From Tyzzerella sp. (GTDB lineage: Bacteria; Bacillota; Clostridia; Lachnospirales; Lachnospiraceae): a stretch of 64,000 nt of DNA. Shown in pieces: positions 13,777 through 22,535 of this stretch (position 1 is its first letter; every line of letters starts with the position of its first letter). Made by a program: the position numbers and the translations under genes. The notes beneath the pieces are model-generated. The model did no database searches. It saw only the letters and a list, made by a program, of their open reading frames with translations, and was not told the origin of the DNA. The stretch lies in the NCBI GenBank assembly GCA_017410145.1, contig JAFQRJ010000003.1, positions 1 to 64,000 on the forward strand. The letters run 5' to 3'.

Positions 13777-15939
13777 TTATTTTTCTTTTTCCGGTGCTTT
13801 ATATCCCTTACGAAAAATAAGATACAGAAGAACTACCAGCGCAAGCACTGCAACAATAGTGAGTACACCAAAGGTTGCCTCTTGTGTCACAAGGCCAACT
13901 AACTGGTACACAATCATAGCAATTACATAAGCAAATCCACACATGTACAAAATCGTTCCCCATGTCCATTTTGCATTTCCCATCTCACGTTTGATTGCAC
14001 CTATGGCTGCAAAACACGGTGCACATAACAGGTTAAAAATCATGAAACTATACGCACGAACCGGACCAAAGTCAGCAGCAACCATCTTCCAGATTTCATC
14101 TCCGGATTCACTAAGTTCACCTGCAAAGTTATAAAGTGTACCAAATGTCATAACCACTTCTTCTTTTGCAATCAAACCGGTGATGGTTGCAACTGTTGCC
14201 TTCCATGCCATATCTCCCATCCAACCAAGAGGATAGAAAATCCATGCAAATAATTTGCCCACATTAGCCAAGAAGGAAACATTACTATTATCCACAGCTG
14301 TAAATGCGCCATCCACATATCCATAGCTTTGTAAGAACCAAAGTACAATAGAGCTTAAAAGCACAATTGTGGTCGCTCTTTTCACAAAATCCCAGCCTCT
14401 ATCTAAGGTAGAACGGAACACATTACGCGCAGAAGGCAAGTGGTATGTCGGGAGTTCCATTACAAATGGAGCCGGTTTTCCTGCAAATGCTTTGAATTTT
14501 TTCAAGATAACACCGGATAATACAACCGCCAACACACCAATGAAAAATGCAGAAGTAGCAACCAATGGTGAATTTCCAAACACAGCACCTGCAAACAAAC
14601 CAATAATTGGCATCTTCGCACCACATGGGATAAATCCAGTTGTCATAACTGTAATCTTACGGTCGTTTTCCTGTTCAATGGTACGGCTCGCCAAGATTCC
14701 AGGTACTCCACAGCCTGTAGCAACAAGCATTGGTATGATAGATTTACCGGACAAACCGAATTTGCGAAGTACACGGTCCATAATAAATGCAACACGCGAC
14801 ATATATCCGATATCTTCTAAGATAGAGAGCAACAATGAAAGTACTAAAATCTGCGGAACAAAACCAAGTACCGCACCAACACCGGCCACGATACCGTCCA
14901 TAACCAAACCATATACCCATCCGCTTACGCCAAGTGCAGATAAGATTTTATCAAATAGGTTCGGCACCCATTCTCCAAACAACACATCATTTGCCCAATC
15001 TGTACCCATTGTACCGATTGAAAATGGAAAACTTCCCATTGCAATGGCATACATTAAGAACATGATTCCGGCAAAAATCGGCAGTGCCAGAACACGATTC
15101 GTAACAATTCTGTCCACTTTATCAGAAAGACTCAGCGAATGTTTTGCTGCTTTCTTCTTTACTGCTTTTGCAATCACGTTTCCAATATAGGTATAACGTT
15201 GGTCTGCGATAATAGACTCTGCGTCATCATCCATTTCTGTTTCACAGTCAACAATATGCTTCTCTAAATGTTCCAAAACATCTTTACCCATATTCAACTC
15301 TTTTTGAACTACTTCATCACGCTCAAATAATTTAATTGCATACCAACGAAGATAGGTCGCATCAACTGTCTCATCAATTTCTTCTTCAATATGTGCCAAA
15401 GCATGCTCCACACTCCCATTAAACACATGTGGTCTTGGGCCATGCACGTGGTTCTTTGCAAGCTCCACGGCCTTCTCGGCCACTTCCATTCCGCCCTCGC
15501 CCTTTAACGCACTGATTTCCATACAAACGCATCCCAGTGCTTTACTAAGTTTTTCTAAATCAATAACATCTCCGTTCTTACGAACCAAATCAATCATATT
15601 GACTGCAACAACCACCGGATACCCCAACTCAATCAACTGGGTGGTCAAATATAAGTTACGTTCAATATTGGTTCCATCCACAATATTCAAGATGGCATCC
15701 GGATGTTCATTTACCAAATATGTACGAGTAACCACCTCTTCCGGCGAATATGGTGACAAAGAATAAATACCTGGTAGGTCCTGGATTGTGACATCTGAAT
15801 ATCCTTTCAAAGAACCCTCCTTCTTCTCAACCGTGACTCCCGGCCAGTTACCAACATATTGATTCATACCAGTCAGCGCATTAAATAGTGTTGTTTTACC
15901 ACTGTTAGGATTTCCTGCTAACGCAATTTTAATCTTCAT
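13777..15939 (-). CDS. feoB: ferrous iron transport protein B
   Basis: A 720-residue inner-membrane Fe2+ transporter. The N-terminal G-protein domain has G1 GNPNSGKTT (residues 9-17), DLPG and NMID motifs. It is followed by a helical GDI-like region (about 165-270) and the membrane domain with two Gate regions, including GCGVPGI and GLIAKEEVVMTFG. The frame is open to 15966, but GAGGTGG upstream of the ATG at 15939 and the standard MKIKIALAGNPN beginning fix the start one base after the feoA stop. It forms an operon with feoA and the Cys-rich peptide. Regulation is probably by iron through the boxes upstream of feoA. Confidence 0.95.
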   Translation of the reverse strand: MKIKIALAGNPNSGKTTLFNALTGMNQYVGNWPGVTVEKKEGSLKGYSDVTIQDLPGIYSLSPYSPEEVVTRTYLVNEHPDAILNIVDGTNIERNLYLTTQLIELGYPVVVAVNMIDLVRKNGDVIDLEKLSKALGCVCMEISALKGEGGMEVAEKAVELAKNHVHGPRPHVFNGSVEHALAHIEEEIDETVDATYLRWYAIKLFERDEVVQKELNMGKDVLEHLEKHIVDCETEMDDDAESIIADQRYTYIGNVIAKAVKKKAAKHSLSLSDKVDRIVTNRVLALPIFAGIMFLMYAIAMGSFPFSIGTMGTDWANDVLFGEWVPNLFDKILSALGVSGWVYGLVMDGIVAGVGAVLGFVPQILVLSLLLSILEDIGYMSRVAFIMDRVLRKFGLSGKSIIPMLVATGCGVPGILASRTIEQENDRKITVMTTGFIPCGAKMPIIGLFAGAVFGNSPLVATSAFFIGVLAVVLSGVILKKFKAFAGKPAPFVMELPTYHLPSARNVFRSTLDRGWDFVKRATTIVLLSSIVLWFLQSYGYVDGAFTAVDNSNVSFLANVGKLFAWIFYPLGWMGDMAWKATVATITGLIAKEEVVMTFGTLYNFAGELSESGDEIWKMVAADFGPVRAYSFMIFNLLCAPCFAAIGAIKREMGNAKWTWGTILYMCGFAYVIAMIVYQLVGLVTQEATFGVLTIVAVLALVVLLYLIFRKGYKAPEKEK

Positions 15940-15940
15940 A

Positions 15941-16162
15941 TTATTCCACCTCAACCATACTTGCATCTGCTTTACGCAATGTCAGTTCATAGCCACGTAA
16001 ATTTAATTCCATTGGATCCCCCAACGGTGCAACCTTACGCACATAAATCTCTACGCCCTTGGTAATTCCCATATCCATGATACGTCGTCTTACCGGCCCA
16101 TCACCATGCAACTTCACAACAGTTGCAGTTTCATTTACTTTTACATCTTTCAGAGTCTTCAT
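15941..16162 (-). CDS. feoA: FeoA ferrous iron transport accessory protein
   Basis: A 73-residue cytoplasmic SH3-fold protein with the family pattern RRRIMDMGITKGVEIYVRK and a C-terminal GYELTLRKADASMVEVE. It supports FeoB activity, probably by contacting its G-domain. AGGAG lies 8 nt before the ATG. It is the first gene of the feo operon and is immediately followed by feoB. Confidence 0.93.
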   Translation of the reverse strand: MKTLKDVKVNETATVVKLHGDGPVRRRIMDMGITKGVEIYVRKVAPLGDPMELNLRGYELTLRKADASMVEVE

Positions 16163-16190
16163 CTCTCATTCTCCTCCCTATTTAGTCTGC

Positions 16191-16208
16191 GGTTAGTTTT
16201 GGCTAACC
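16191..16208. promoter_or_regulatory. candidate metal-regulator box 1 upstream of feoA
   Basis: GGTTAGTTTTGGCTAACC is a perfect inverted repeat of GGTTAG/CTAACC with 6-bp spacing. The half-site equals the GGTTAG core of DtxR/IdeR boxes, although those have a 1-bp centre. It lies 29 bp before the feoA start. Confidence 0.55.
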
Positions 16209-16219
16209 TTTGGGTTTTT

Positions 16220-16252
16220 ATATATCCCTAACACCATATGTCAGGGATATAT
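16220..16252. repeat. perfect 10-bp inverted repeat in the feoA leader
   Basis: ATATATCCCT (16220-16229) and AGGGATATAT (16243-16252) with a 13-nt loop. It lies between the two regulator-like boxes and would form a hairpin in the feoA leader RNA or act as a separate operator. Confidence 0.55.
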
Positions 16253-16276
16253 CTGGTTGAATATCTGAAACTTTAA

Positions 16277-16290
16277 TTAGTTAAGACTAA
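16277..16290. promoter_or_regulatory. candidate metal-regulator box 2 upstream of feoA
   Basis: TTAGTTAAGACTAA is an inverted repeat (TTAGT/ACTAA, 4-bp centre) related to box 1. It is 115 bp before the feoA start and could overlap the promoter, which I cannot place with confidence. Confidence 0.45.
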
Positions 16291-16307
16291 CTCCAAACTA
16301 GAGATTA

Positions 16308-16327
16308 ACACCGAATTTATTCGGTGT
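16308..16327 (-). terminator. hairpin after the lipoprotein amidase gene
   Basis: ACACCGAA and TTCGGTGT flank a 4-nt loop about 30 nt beyond the amidase stop. There is no U-tract on the minus strand; a T7 run follows on the plus strand. It is a weak or processed terminator at best. Confidence 0.4.
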
Positions 16328-16356
16328 CAAGCATTTTTTTCCAAATTTTTCAAATT

Positions 16357-17286
16357 CTAAAATCCAAAATACTTATCAATCCCATTGGCAATCCCCTGTA
16401 CCATGTTATTCTGAATTGTTTCATCCTGCATTTTGCGATCTTCCTGTGCATTGCTCATATACCCAAGTTCAATAATTGTCACCGGCACTGTACTCCAATT
16501 AATTCCTGTCATAGTATCACTGGTAAATACACCGCGATTTTTAAAACCGGTAGCTTGGCAATAGGCATCTATGATGCACCTGCTCAGGCTGATACTTGCT
16601 TTTGACAAATGACTCACATAAGGATTCTTTGCCGATGGGGCGTATGTTTCCGCACCGCGCACACTGGAATTGGAGGAACCGTTTCCGTGAATGCGGACAG
16701 CAATATCAGCTTCCACACTGGTTGCATACTCTGCTCTTTCCTTATTACTAATATTCACATCATGGGTATAACGTGTCATGTAAACCGTATATCCACGATT
16801 TTCTAATTCTGTCTTCAGTTTCAAACTCACGTTCAGATTCATAACATATTCCGCAACCTTGGTTGCCACACCGGTTGCTCCACTAGTTACTCGCGCCTTC
16901 ATAGTTGAGGAACCTGGTCCATTTGGCTCTTTCGCACTGTCTCCACGAAGCTGGTGCCCCGGGTCTATCACAACCACAGCGCTATTGGGGTCACGGTGTT
17001 GTCCCGGAATTGCCTCCACTTTTGGCATCTGTGCCACTGTTGACTCTTGTTCTTTCTTTGCCTGTGCCTCCGCCTCCTCTTTGGCCTTCTTCTCCGCATC
17101 GGCCTTTTCTTGTGCAACCTGGTCCTCTGCTTTTTCAGTTTCTTGCCGAACCATCTCGCCCATGTGGCTCATAATCTGGTTTCCGATTTGGTTATCTACC
17201 TCTACTTGTTTTGCACATGCTGACAAACAAAAAGCAACTATCGCCAATATGGAAAATATATGTAAATTTTTTTTCATTGTTTTCAC
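16357..17286 (-). CDS. lipoprotein N-acetylmuramoyl-L-alanine amidase
   Basis: A 309-residue cell-wall amidase of the Amidase_3 family, cleaving the amide bond between MurNAc and the stem peptide. The N-terminus is a lipoprotein signal (lipobox LSAC, Cys24), so the enzyme is anchored outside the membrane. Residues 40-88 form a highly charged Ala/Glu/Lys-rich helical linker. The zinc domain (about 100-309) has DPGH (His111), a Glu in EYVMNL, RIHGN and the catalytic-side ELGYMSN. The frame opens with GTG; an ATG at the fourth codon is also possible, and neither has a strong ribosome binding site. It stands alone between feoA and the divergent CLC gene. Confidence 0.88.
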   Translation of the reverse strand: MKTMKKNLHIFSILAIVAFCLSACAKQVEVDNQIGNQIMSHMGEMVRQETEKAEDQVAQEKADAEKKAKEEAEAQAKKEQESTVAQMPKVEAIPGQHRDPNSAVVVIDPGHQLRGDSAKEPNGPGSSTMKARVTSGATGVATKVAEYVMNLNVSLKLKTELENRGYTVYMTRYTHDVNISNKERAEYATSVEADIAVRIHGNGSSNSSVRGAETYAPSAKNPYVSHLSKASISLSRCIIDAYCQATGFKNRGVFTSDTMTGINWSTVPVTIIELGYMSNAQEDRKMQDETIQNNMVQGIANGIDKYFGF

Positions 17287-17366
17287 GCTCTTTCTTTTCT
17301 CTTTCCTTTAGTTTATCCCATATAGGCACCCACTGGCAAGACTCATAATGAAAAGAAAAACCACGC

Positions 17367-17395
17367 TTGCCATTTTCCGGTAATTTCAATATAAT
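17367..17395 (+). promoter_or_regulatory. promoter of the CLC gene
   Basis: TTGCCA (17367-17372), 17-bp spacer, TATAAT (17390-17395), 50 bp before the ATG. The short leader has no room for a fluoride riboswitch. Confidence 0.75.
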
Positions 17396-17445
17396 AATAT
17401 CCGGCTAATACAAATAAAATTTTTCAACCGAAAAGAGGAATACAT

Positions 17446-18702
17446 ATGAATATACTAAAGGATAACCTAAATGCCGCACGAGAACACGCCGTTGATTTCT
17501 TGCGGTGGATGATTTTGGCAGTGATTACCGGACTTGTAGTTGGAGGTGTTGGTATTCTATTTGTCAAAGGCTTGGGACTCGCAAACGCATTTCGCGGCGG
17601 ACATCCGGAAATAATTCTCGGTCTGCCACTCGCCGGTCTTGCCCTTGTCCTTCTATATAAAATAAGTAATTATGAAAATGATAAAGGCACGAATATGGTC
17701 ATCTCCACATTACATGCAGAATCACAAATCCCATTTCGCATGGCACCACTGATTTTTATTGCCACAATTACAACCCATTTGTTCGGTGGTTCTGCAGGTC
17801 GAGAAGGTGCTGCCCTGCAACTGGGCGGAAGTATTGGAAATCAGTTGGGACGTTGGTTCCGTTTGGACGAAGACGATACACGCCTTATTGTGATGTGTGG
17901 TATGAGTGCTGCTTTTTCCGCAATCTTCGGCACCCCGCTTGCGGCTGTTATCTTTGCAATGGAAGTGGCTACCATCGGCGGTATGCAATATGCTGCTTTT
18001 GTTCCTTGCATGTGTGCTTCCCTGATTGCATCCGCTTTTGCAACAGCCATGGGATGTCACGCAGAAGCTTTTACAATTACAGAGCCAATTGCTTTCGCCG
18101 CAGTACCGGCCCTGTGGATTGCCTTGTTAGGTATTCTTTGTGCACTGATAAGCATCCTGTTCTGCCAGGCTTTACATACTTCGGGACACTTGTTTAAAAA
18201 ATATTTGCCAAACCCATACATTCGCATTGCTGTAGGTTCACTGGTAATCATTTTGCTGACTATTATCTTGCAAACCTCAGCTTACAGCGGAGCCGGTGTA
18301 AATCTGATTGAAGAAGCCTTCCTCGGCGAAGCTCCAAAGACCGCTTTTATATGGAAAATTATTTTTACAGCAATTACTTTAGGAATTGGATTTAAAGGAG
18401 GGGAAATCGTTCCTTCCTTCTGTATTGGGGCAACTTTTGGTTGTCTGTTTGGTAACTTGGTTGGTTTGTCACCTTCTCTTTGTGCTGCAGTCGGCATGGT
18501 TGCCGTATTCTGCGGTGTAACAAACAGCCCTATTACTTCCCTGGTAATCGGATTTGAAATGTTTGGATTTGATTGTATGAAATATCTGCTAATCGGTGTA
18601 GCAATCAGTTATATGCTCTCCGGTTACACAGGGCTTTATTCAGAACAAACGATTCTGCAGTCAAAATTTAAAACACAAGAAATTAATATTAAGACACATT
18701 AA
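17446..18702 (+). CDS. CLC-family anion transporter, CLC^F-like
   Basis: A 418-residue membrane protein of the CLC family with about ten or more hydrophobic helices. The anion-path motif GGSAGREGAALQ is at residues 114-125, and GFKGGEIVP lies near residue 313. The second replaces the GIFAP type of classical chloride CLCs and resembles the GFKGGEVTP form of CLC^F fluoride/proton antiporters, so fluoride export is the best guess. There is no C-terminal CBS domain. GAGGAA before the ATG supports the start. The gene is monocistronic, with its own promoter and terminator. No fluoride riboswitch was found upstream, so the substrate remains an inference. Confidence 0.8.
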   Translation: MNILKDNLNAAREHAVDFLRWMILAVITGLVVGGVGILFVKGLGLANAFRGGHPEIILGLPLAGLALVLLYKISNYENDKGTNMVISTLHAESQIPFRMAPLIFIATITTHLFGGSAGREGAALQLGGSIGNQLGRWFRLDEDDTRLIVMCGMSAAFSAIFGTPLAAVIFAMEVATIGGMQYAAFVPCMCASLIASAFATAMGCHAEAFTITEPIAFAAVPALWIALLGILCALISILFCQALHTSGHLFKKYLPNPYIRIAVGSLVIILLTIILQTSAYSGAGVNLIEEAFLGEAPKTAFIWKIIFTAITLGIGFKGGEIVPSFCIGATFGCLFGNLVGLSPSLCAAVGMVAVFCGVTNSPITSLVIGFEMFGFDCMKYLLIGVAISYMLSGYTGLYSEQTILQSKFKTQEINIKTH

Positions 18703-18722
18703 ATTAATGGCTCTACAACAAA

Positions 18723-18756
18723 TGGCGACGAGGTGCTTACCTCATCGCCACTTTTT
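18723..18756. terminator. terminator between CLC and GH20 genes
   Basis: TGGCGACGAGGT (18723-18734) pairs with ACCTCATCGCCA (18739-18750) with one mismatch, a 4-nt loop, and then TTTTT. It separates two convergent genes. Confidence 0.88.
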
Positions 18757-20362
18757 AAAATACAGAAGTCGTTACAATCGTTTTGTATTGATTATAACAG
18801 ATTCCTTTCCCTTCAAACCCACTGTATTTTGCTAAATTATTCTCTTCCAATTCATCAATTTTATCAATCTCATTGTTTAAATATGAGCAAAGACGTTTTC
18901 TGCACATTTCCATTCGATATTGCAATCCGCCCAAACGAATTTCTTGCACTTCTAAACCAAATGCTTTGTTTTCTTTCAACCACAATGAGTGAAAGGCATC
19001 TGTAAATAATTCGATGTCCTTTTTAACTTTCGGGAAATCCAGTTCTGCCATTTTCTTCAAACTCTCTCTATCATTCGTTTGATATGCCTGACGCAAACGA
19101 ATTCCCAAATCACACTTGTCTGCAAGCACGCATAACAATTTCTGCTGTACATCAAAAAGATAATCATATGCTCTTCCATTAATGCTTTTAGCTAGCTGTT
19201 TGGCCGCATCTGCATATCTTTGTGGCAAATCCTTATGTACCGTGGAATCAAAGATTCCCAAAAATGGATCGTTAAAAAGTAAATACTTTGCCGGACTATG
19301 AACATGGCTTTCTTCTTCCTCTGTAATATTCGGAAGTTCCAAATCCATAAACTCGTCAAATCCATATCCATATGTTGCTTCAAATTCCGCTTTGATCTTT
19401 TCCCTATCGAACTCTCCATTTGCCATCTTAGCTGCCGCATAAAGCACTGGTAACGTTGCAAAATAAGAGCAATCCTTACCATCATCTCCCCAAAGTGTAA
19501 AGAATACATCTCGTACGGAATACTCCCTTACACTCCTCATGGCCGCCTCTGTAGCATCCAAGGAATATTTCAAATTCGGTGCAAAACCTGTCCAAGTCCA
19601 GATACCTCCCGCAAATGCAATTGGATTTTTGAAATCGCTATGGGCCTTCAACATATGGGCGTAATGCTCCTTATCCTTGCTGTAATAATCCCAGTAAATT
19701 AATTCCACACCATCCGGAACACTATCAATTGTTTCCTGTGGAATTCTAAGATTCTCGCCATAATACTCTCCGTTATTATTGATTCGTATAAACATATCAC
19801 TCCACATCATAATGGAAAAACCATGCTTATCCGCAATCTCTTTTACCTTTGCCAAATGCTCTGTTAAAATAGCAACTCTGTCACGATATCCATGTTTATC
19901 TTGATATTTTCCACGTCCAAGCAAAAACGCTTCATCCATTCCCACATTGACACGTCTTGATGTAAAACAAGATTCCAAGGCTTCAAACATCTTATCAATC
20001 AATTGATAGACCTTATCTTCCCCAACCATCAAGATATCATTGCAGTCAAACATACCAAAATACGGTTCCCATTGTGTAATCTGATTCAGATGCGCCAAAA
20101 CTTGAATACATGGAACCAATTCCACTCCAATACTTTGGCAGTATGCATCGATATCCTTGAGCTCTTCTTGGCTATAGCGTCCTCTCATATATCCAAAGAA
20201 AGGCTCATCTTTTATCTCATACGTATCCTCCGTGTAAAGTTGAAGCATGTTATAGCCCATTCCTGCTATGAGTTTCGCAAATTCTTTTACCTTTTCCGGT
20301 TTCATGACTGCATTACGCGAACAGTCAAGCATAATTCCTAATGATGTTTCCTGTTTTTTCAT
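18755..20362 (-). CDS. GH20-family exo-beta-hexosaminidase
   Basis: A 535-residue glycoside hydrolase of family 20 without a signal peptide, so intracellular. A TIM-barrel domain starts near residue 8 (GIMLDCSRNAVM). The catalytic Asp-Glu pair D143-E144 is in VNVGMDEAF, typical of substrate-assisted beta-N-acetylhexosaminidases. IYWDYYS and GGIWTWTGF further on fit the active-site wall. The C-terminal 200 residues are helical. The order resembles the cytoplasmic GH20C-type enzymes of streptococci, which remove terminal GlcNAc/GalNAc from imported glycans. No sugar transporter is adjacent. It is 48 bp downstream of helD on the same strand. Confidence 0.82.
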   Translation of the reverse strand: MKKQETSLGIMLDCSRNAVMKPEKVKEFAKLIAGMGYNMLQLYTEDTYEIKDEPFFGYMRGRYSQEELKDIDAYCQSIGVELVPCIQVLAHLNQITQWEPYFGMFDCNDILMVGEDKVYQLIDKMFEALESCFTSRRVNVGMDEAFLLGRGKYQDKHGYRDRVAILTEHLAKVKEIADKHGFSIMMWSDMFIRINNNGEYYGENLRIPQETIDSVPDGVELIYWDYYSKDKEHYAHMLKAHSDFKNPIAFAGGIWTWTGFAPNLKYSLDATEAAMRSVREYSVRDVFFTLWGDDGKDCSYFATLPVLYAAAKMANGEFDREKIKAEFEATYGYGFDEFMDLELPNITEEEESHVHSPAKYLLFNDPFLGIFDSTVHKDLPQRYADAAKQLAKSINGRAYDYLFDVQQKLLCVLADKCDLGIRLRQAYQTNDRESLKKMAELDFPKVKKDIELFTDAFHSLWLKENKAFGLEVQEIRLGGLQYRMEMCRKRLCSYLNNEIDKIDELEENNLAKYSGFEGKGICYNQYKTIVTTSVF

Positions 20363-20409
20363 CTTGTCTCCCTCTCATGGACATTTTTTACATCGTATCA
20401 CTTTTCAAA

Positions 20410-22458
20410 TTATATATCAACCATAACACTTAGTCCCCTAATATCATATACATATAATTCATGCAGTGCTCTTGTAGCACTGATATATTTAAATTGTAAA
20501 TAAAATGGGGTCTGCTTATCGCCACCAAGAACAAATACTTGGTCAAACTCCAATCCTTTTGCAAGGTAATAGGTTGTAACCGTAATCCCTTTGCAAAACT
20601 CGGAACTGTCCCTATCAATATAGAACACATCCTCTCGGTGTTGCTTCAAAAATTTGTATGCAGCTTTCGCTTGCGCCTCTGTCATCGTGAGGATTGCCGC
20701 CGTTTCATACTTATCTGTTCCCACAGACACTTTACTCAGCACATCCCGAAGAGCTTCTTGTTCCGTAGCAATTACAAACTCTTCTACAGGTTTCCCATGA
20801 CGTTCCAGATATTCAATGTCTTGTAAGCCTGTGATTTTCGATGCATACTCCGCAATCTCTATGGTGTTCCGATAACTTCGTTTCATCTCAATCTTGCGAA
20901 TCTGTTTTCCGAATACCTTAGACAGAAATAAAAACACATCCTGTGGCTTATCATCTACTGTCTGGGCCTTGTCTCCCAGAATGGTCATGTTGCAAGAAAA
21001 CATGTTCCGCAAAATCACATATTGCAAATAAGAATAATCCTGCATTTCATCAATGACTAAATGGCGAATATTCTTATCCTTTTTCATAGCACACAAACGT
21101 TGCTTCAGATATAAAATCGGATACACATCCTCATAGGCAAGCACTCTGTTTTCCACCGGTACATCCGGAAGTGTGGGAAATCCATTTGCATCTAAAATCC
21201 TATTGTATATTTTATAAATATCCATGGTTTCATACATGCCCATGAACCAGTCTCGAATAAGGAGTTTTTCTTCCTCCTCAATGCTTCTTCGCGTCAATGT
21301 CTCATATTCGTCCAAAACATATTCCATCACCGCTTCCATACGCGATAATAATGGGTTTTCTGTAAATTTAAAATAGAATAATTGTACCAGTTCTTCCGCT
21401 GTCTTTACAAACCCTCGATACTCAAAGCGTTTAAAATTCATTAAATCATCTTCCAAAAACACAAGAAACGCTTCCACTGCACCCACAAAATCCTCAGACT
21501 GCTTCCAATGATACCTCTCCTCTGCCTCTGCATCGGTGTGTTGCATACGATTCTCAATATGATGATAACGGTCTTCACAATCCGCCACAACATCCTTCAG
21601 TTCTCGATATGCAAACAAATCAAAACTCATTTCCCGAATGTGTTCCTCGCCCAGTTCCGGAAGCACATGAGAAATGTAATCCGAGAACACACTGTTTGGG
21701 GAAAGGATTAAAACATTGGAGGATTTCAGTCGTTCCCTGTCGTGATACAGAAGATAGGCGATTCGATGCAGTGCCACGGAAGTCTTTCCACTTCCAGCCG
21801 CCCCTTGGATTGCAAGCACCTTATCCTTTGTATTACGGATAATGGCATTCTGCTCCTTCTGAATGGTGCTTACAATGTTTTTAAGCTGCGCATCTCCATT
21901 ATTTCCAAGTTCTTGCTTTAAGATATCGTCATCTATTTTGACATCGCTTTCAAACTCGTAAATCATCTTGTTATTACGAATCTTATACTGCCATTTGGAG
22001 AGAATCTCTCCCTCCATCATGCCTCCCGGCGCCTCATAAAGAGCCTTACCTTTGTCGTAGTCATAAAAAAGACCACTCACTGGCGCACGCCAGTCATAAA
22101 TAAGTGGAAGACCACCGGTACGTTCTGCAAAATTAGCAATTCCAATATAAAATTCATCAGCCACATCTTCCCCATCATATTGAAACTCTACACTCCCGAA
22201 GAATGGGGAACCCGCCATCTTCCTAAGTCGCTCCAGCATCTTTCGATTCTCAGTATTTGCATTGACCTGATTTAAGAGTGCCCGCTGGTTATCAAAATCC
22301 TCGTAGCCATACTGGTCCATCTCGGTATAGTTTTCCCAGTAGTAGTCATTCATGCTCTCGATATCCTTCTGAACCTCAAGAATCGTAGCACTCATCTGAT
22401 GTATCTTCTTATTCAATTTTTCCGAAACCAGTTTTAAGTGCTCTCTTCCCTTGCTCAT
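20410..22458 (-). CDS. helD: HelD-like RNA polymerase-recycling helicase
   Basis: A 682-residue UvrD/Rep-type superfamily 1 ATPase. A charged N-terminal coiled coil (residues 1-85) would enter the RNA polymerase secondary channel. Walker A is GAAGSGKTS at 219-227, Walker B-like VIDEMQDYSY lies in the middle, and motif YYLAKGLEFDQVFVLGG near the C-terminus. In Bacillus, HelD displaces stalled RNA polymerase from DNA and recycles it. The protein is somewhat shorter than B. subtilis HelD (about 770). AAGGAAG before the ATG supports the start. Confidence 0.87.
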   Translation of the reverse strand: MSKGREHLKLVSEKLNKKIHQMSATILEVQKDIESMNDYYWENYTEMDQYGYEDFDNQRALLNQVNANTENRKMLERLRKMAGSPFFGSVEFQYDGEDVADEFYIGIANFAERTGGLPLIYDWRAPVSGLFYDYDKGKALYEAPGGMMEGEILSKWQYKIRNNKMIYEFESDVKIDDDILKQELGNNGDAQLKNIVSTIQKEQNAIIRNTKDKVLAIQGAAGSGKTSVALHRIAYLLYHDRERLKSSNVLILSPNSVFSDYISHVLPELGEEHIREMSFDLFAYRELKDVVADCEDRYHHIENRMQHTDAEAEERYHWKQSEDFVGAVEAFLVFLEDDLMNFKRFEYRGFVKTAEELVQLFYFKFTENPLLSRMEAVMEYVLDEYETLTRRSIEEEEKLLIRDWFMGMYETMDIYKIYNRILDANGFPTLPDVPVENRVLAYEDVYPILYLKQRLCAMKKDKNIRHLVIDEMQDYSYLQYVILRNMFSCNMTILGDKAQTVDDKPQDVFLFLSKVFGKQIRKIEMKRSYRNTIEIAEYASKITGLQDIEYLERHGKPVEEFVIATEQEALRDVLSKVSVGTDKYETAAILTMTEAQAKAAYKFLKQHREDVFYIDRDSSEFCKGITVTTYYLAKGLEFDQVFVLGGDKQTPFYLQFKYISATRALHELYVYDIRGLSVMVDI

Positions 22459-22535
22459 TGGATACTTCCTTTACTATACTGTAATTAAATAATTATACCC
22501 CTTTATCGCCAGTTTTACAAGAATAAAGCACGCTT

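Noticed and set aside
14369-15190. 273-codon plus-strand frame opposite feoB
   Set aside because: Antisense shadow of feoB; the feoB frame carries all family motifs.
17287-17445. Fluoride riboswitch upstream of the CLC gene
   Set aside because: The conserved GGNGAUGG-type start and the late CUGAUGA-type element are absent, and the leader after the promoter is about 45 nt.
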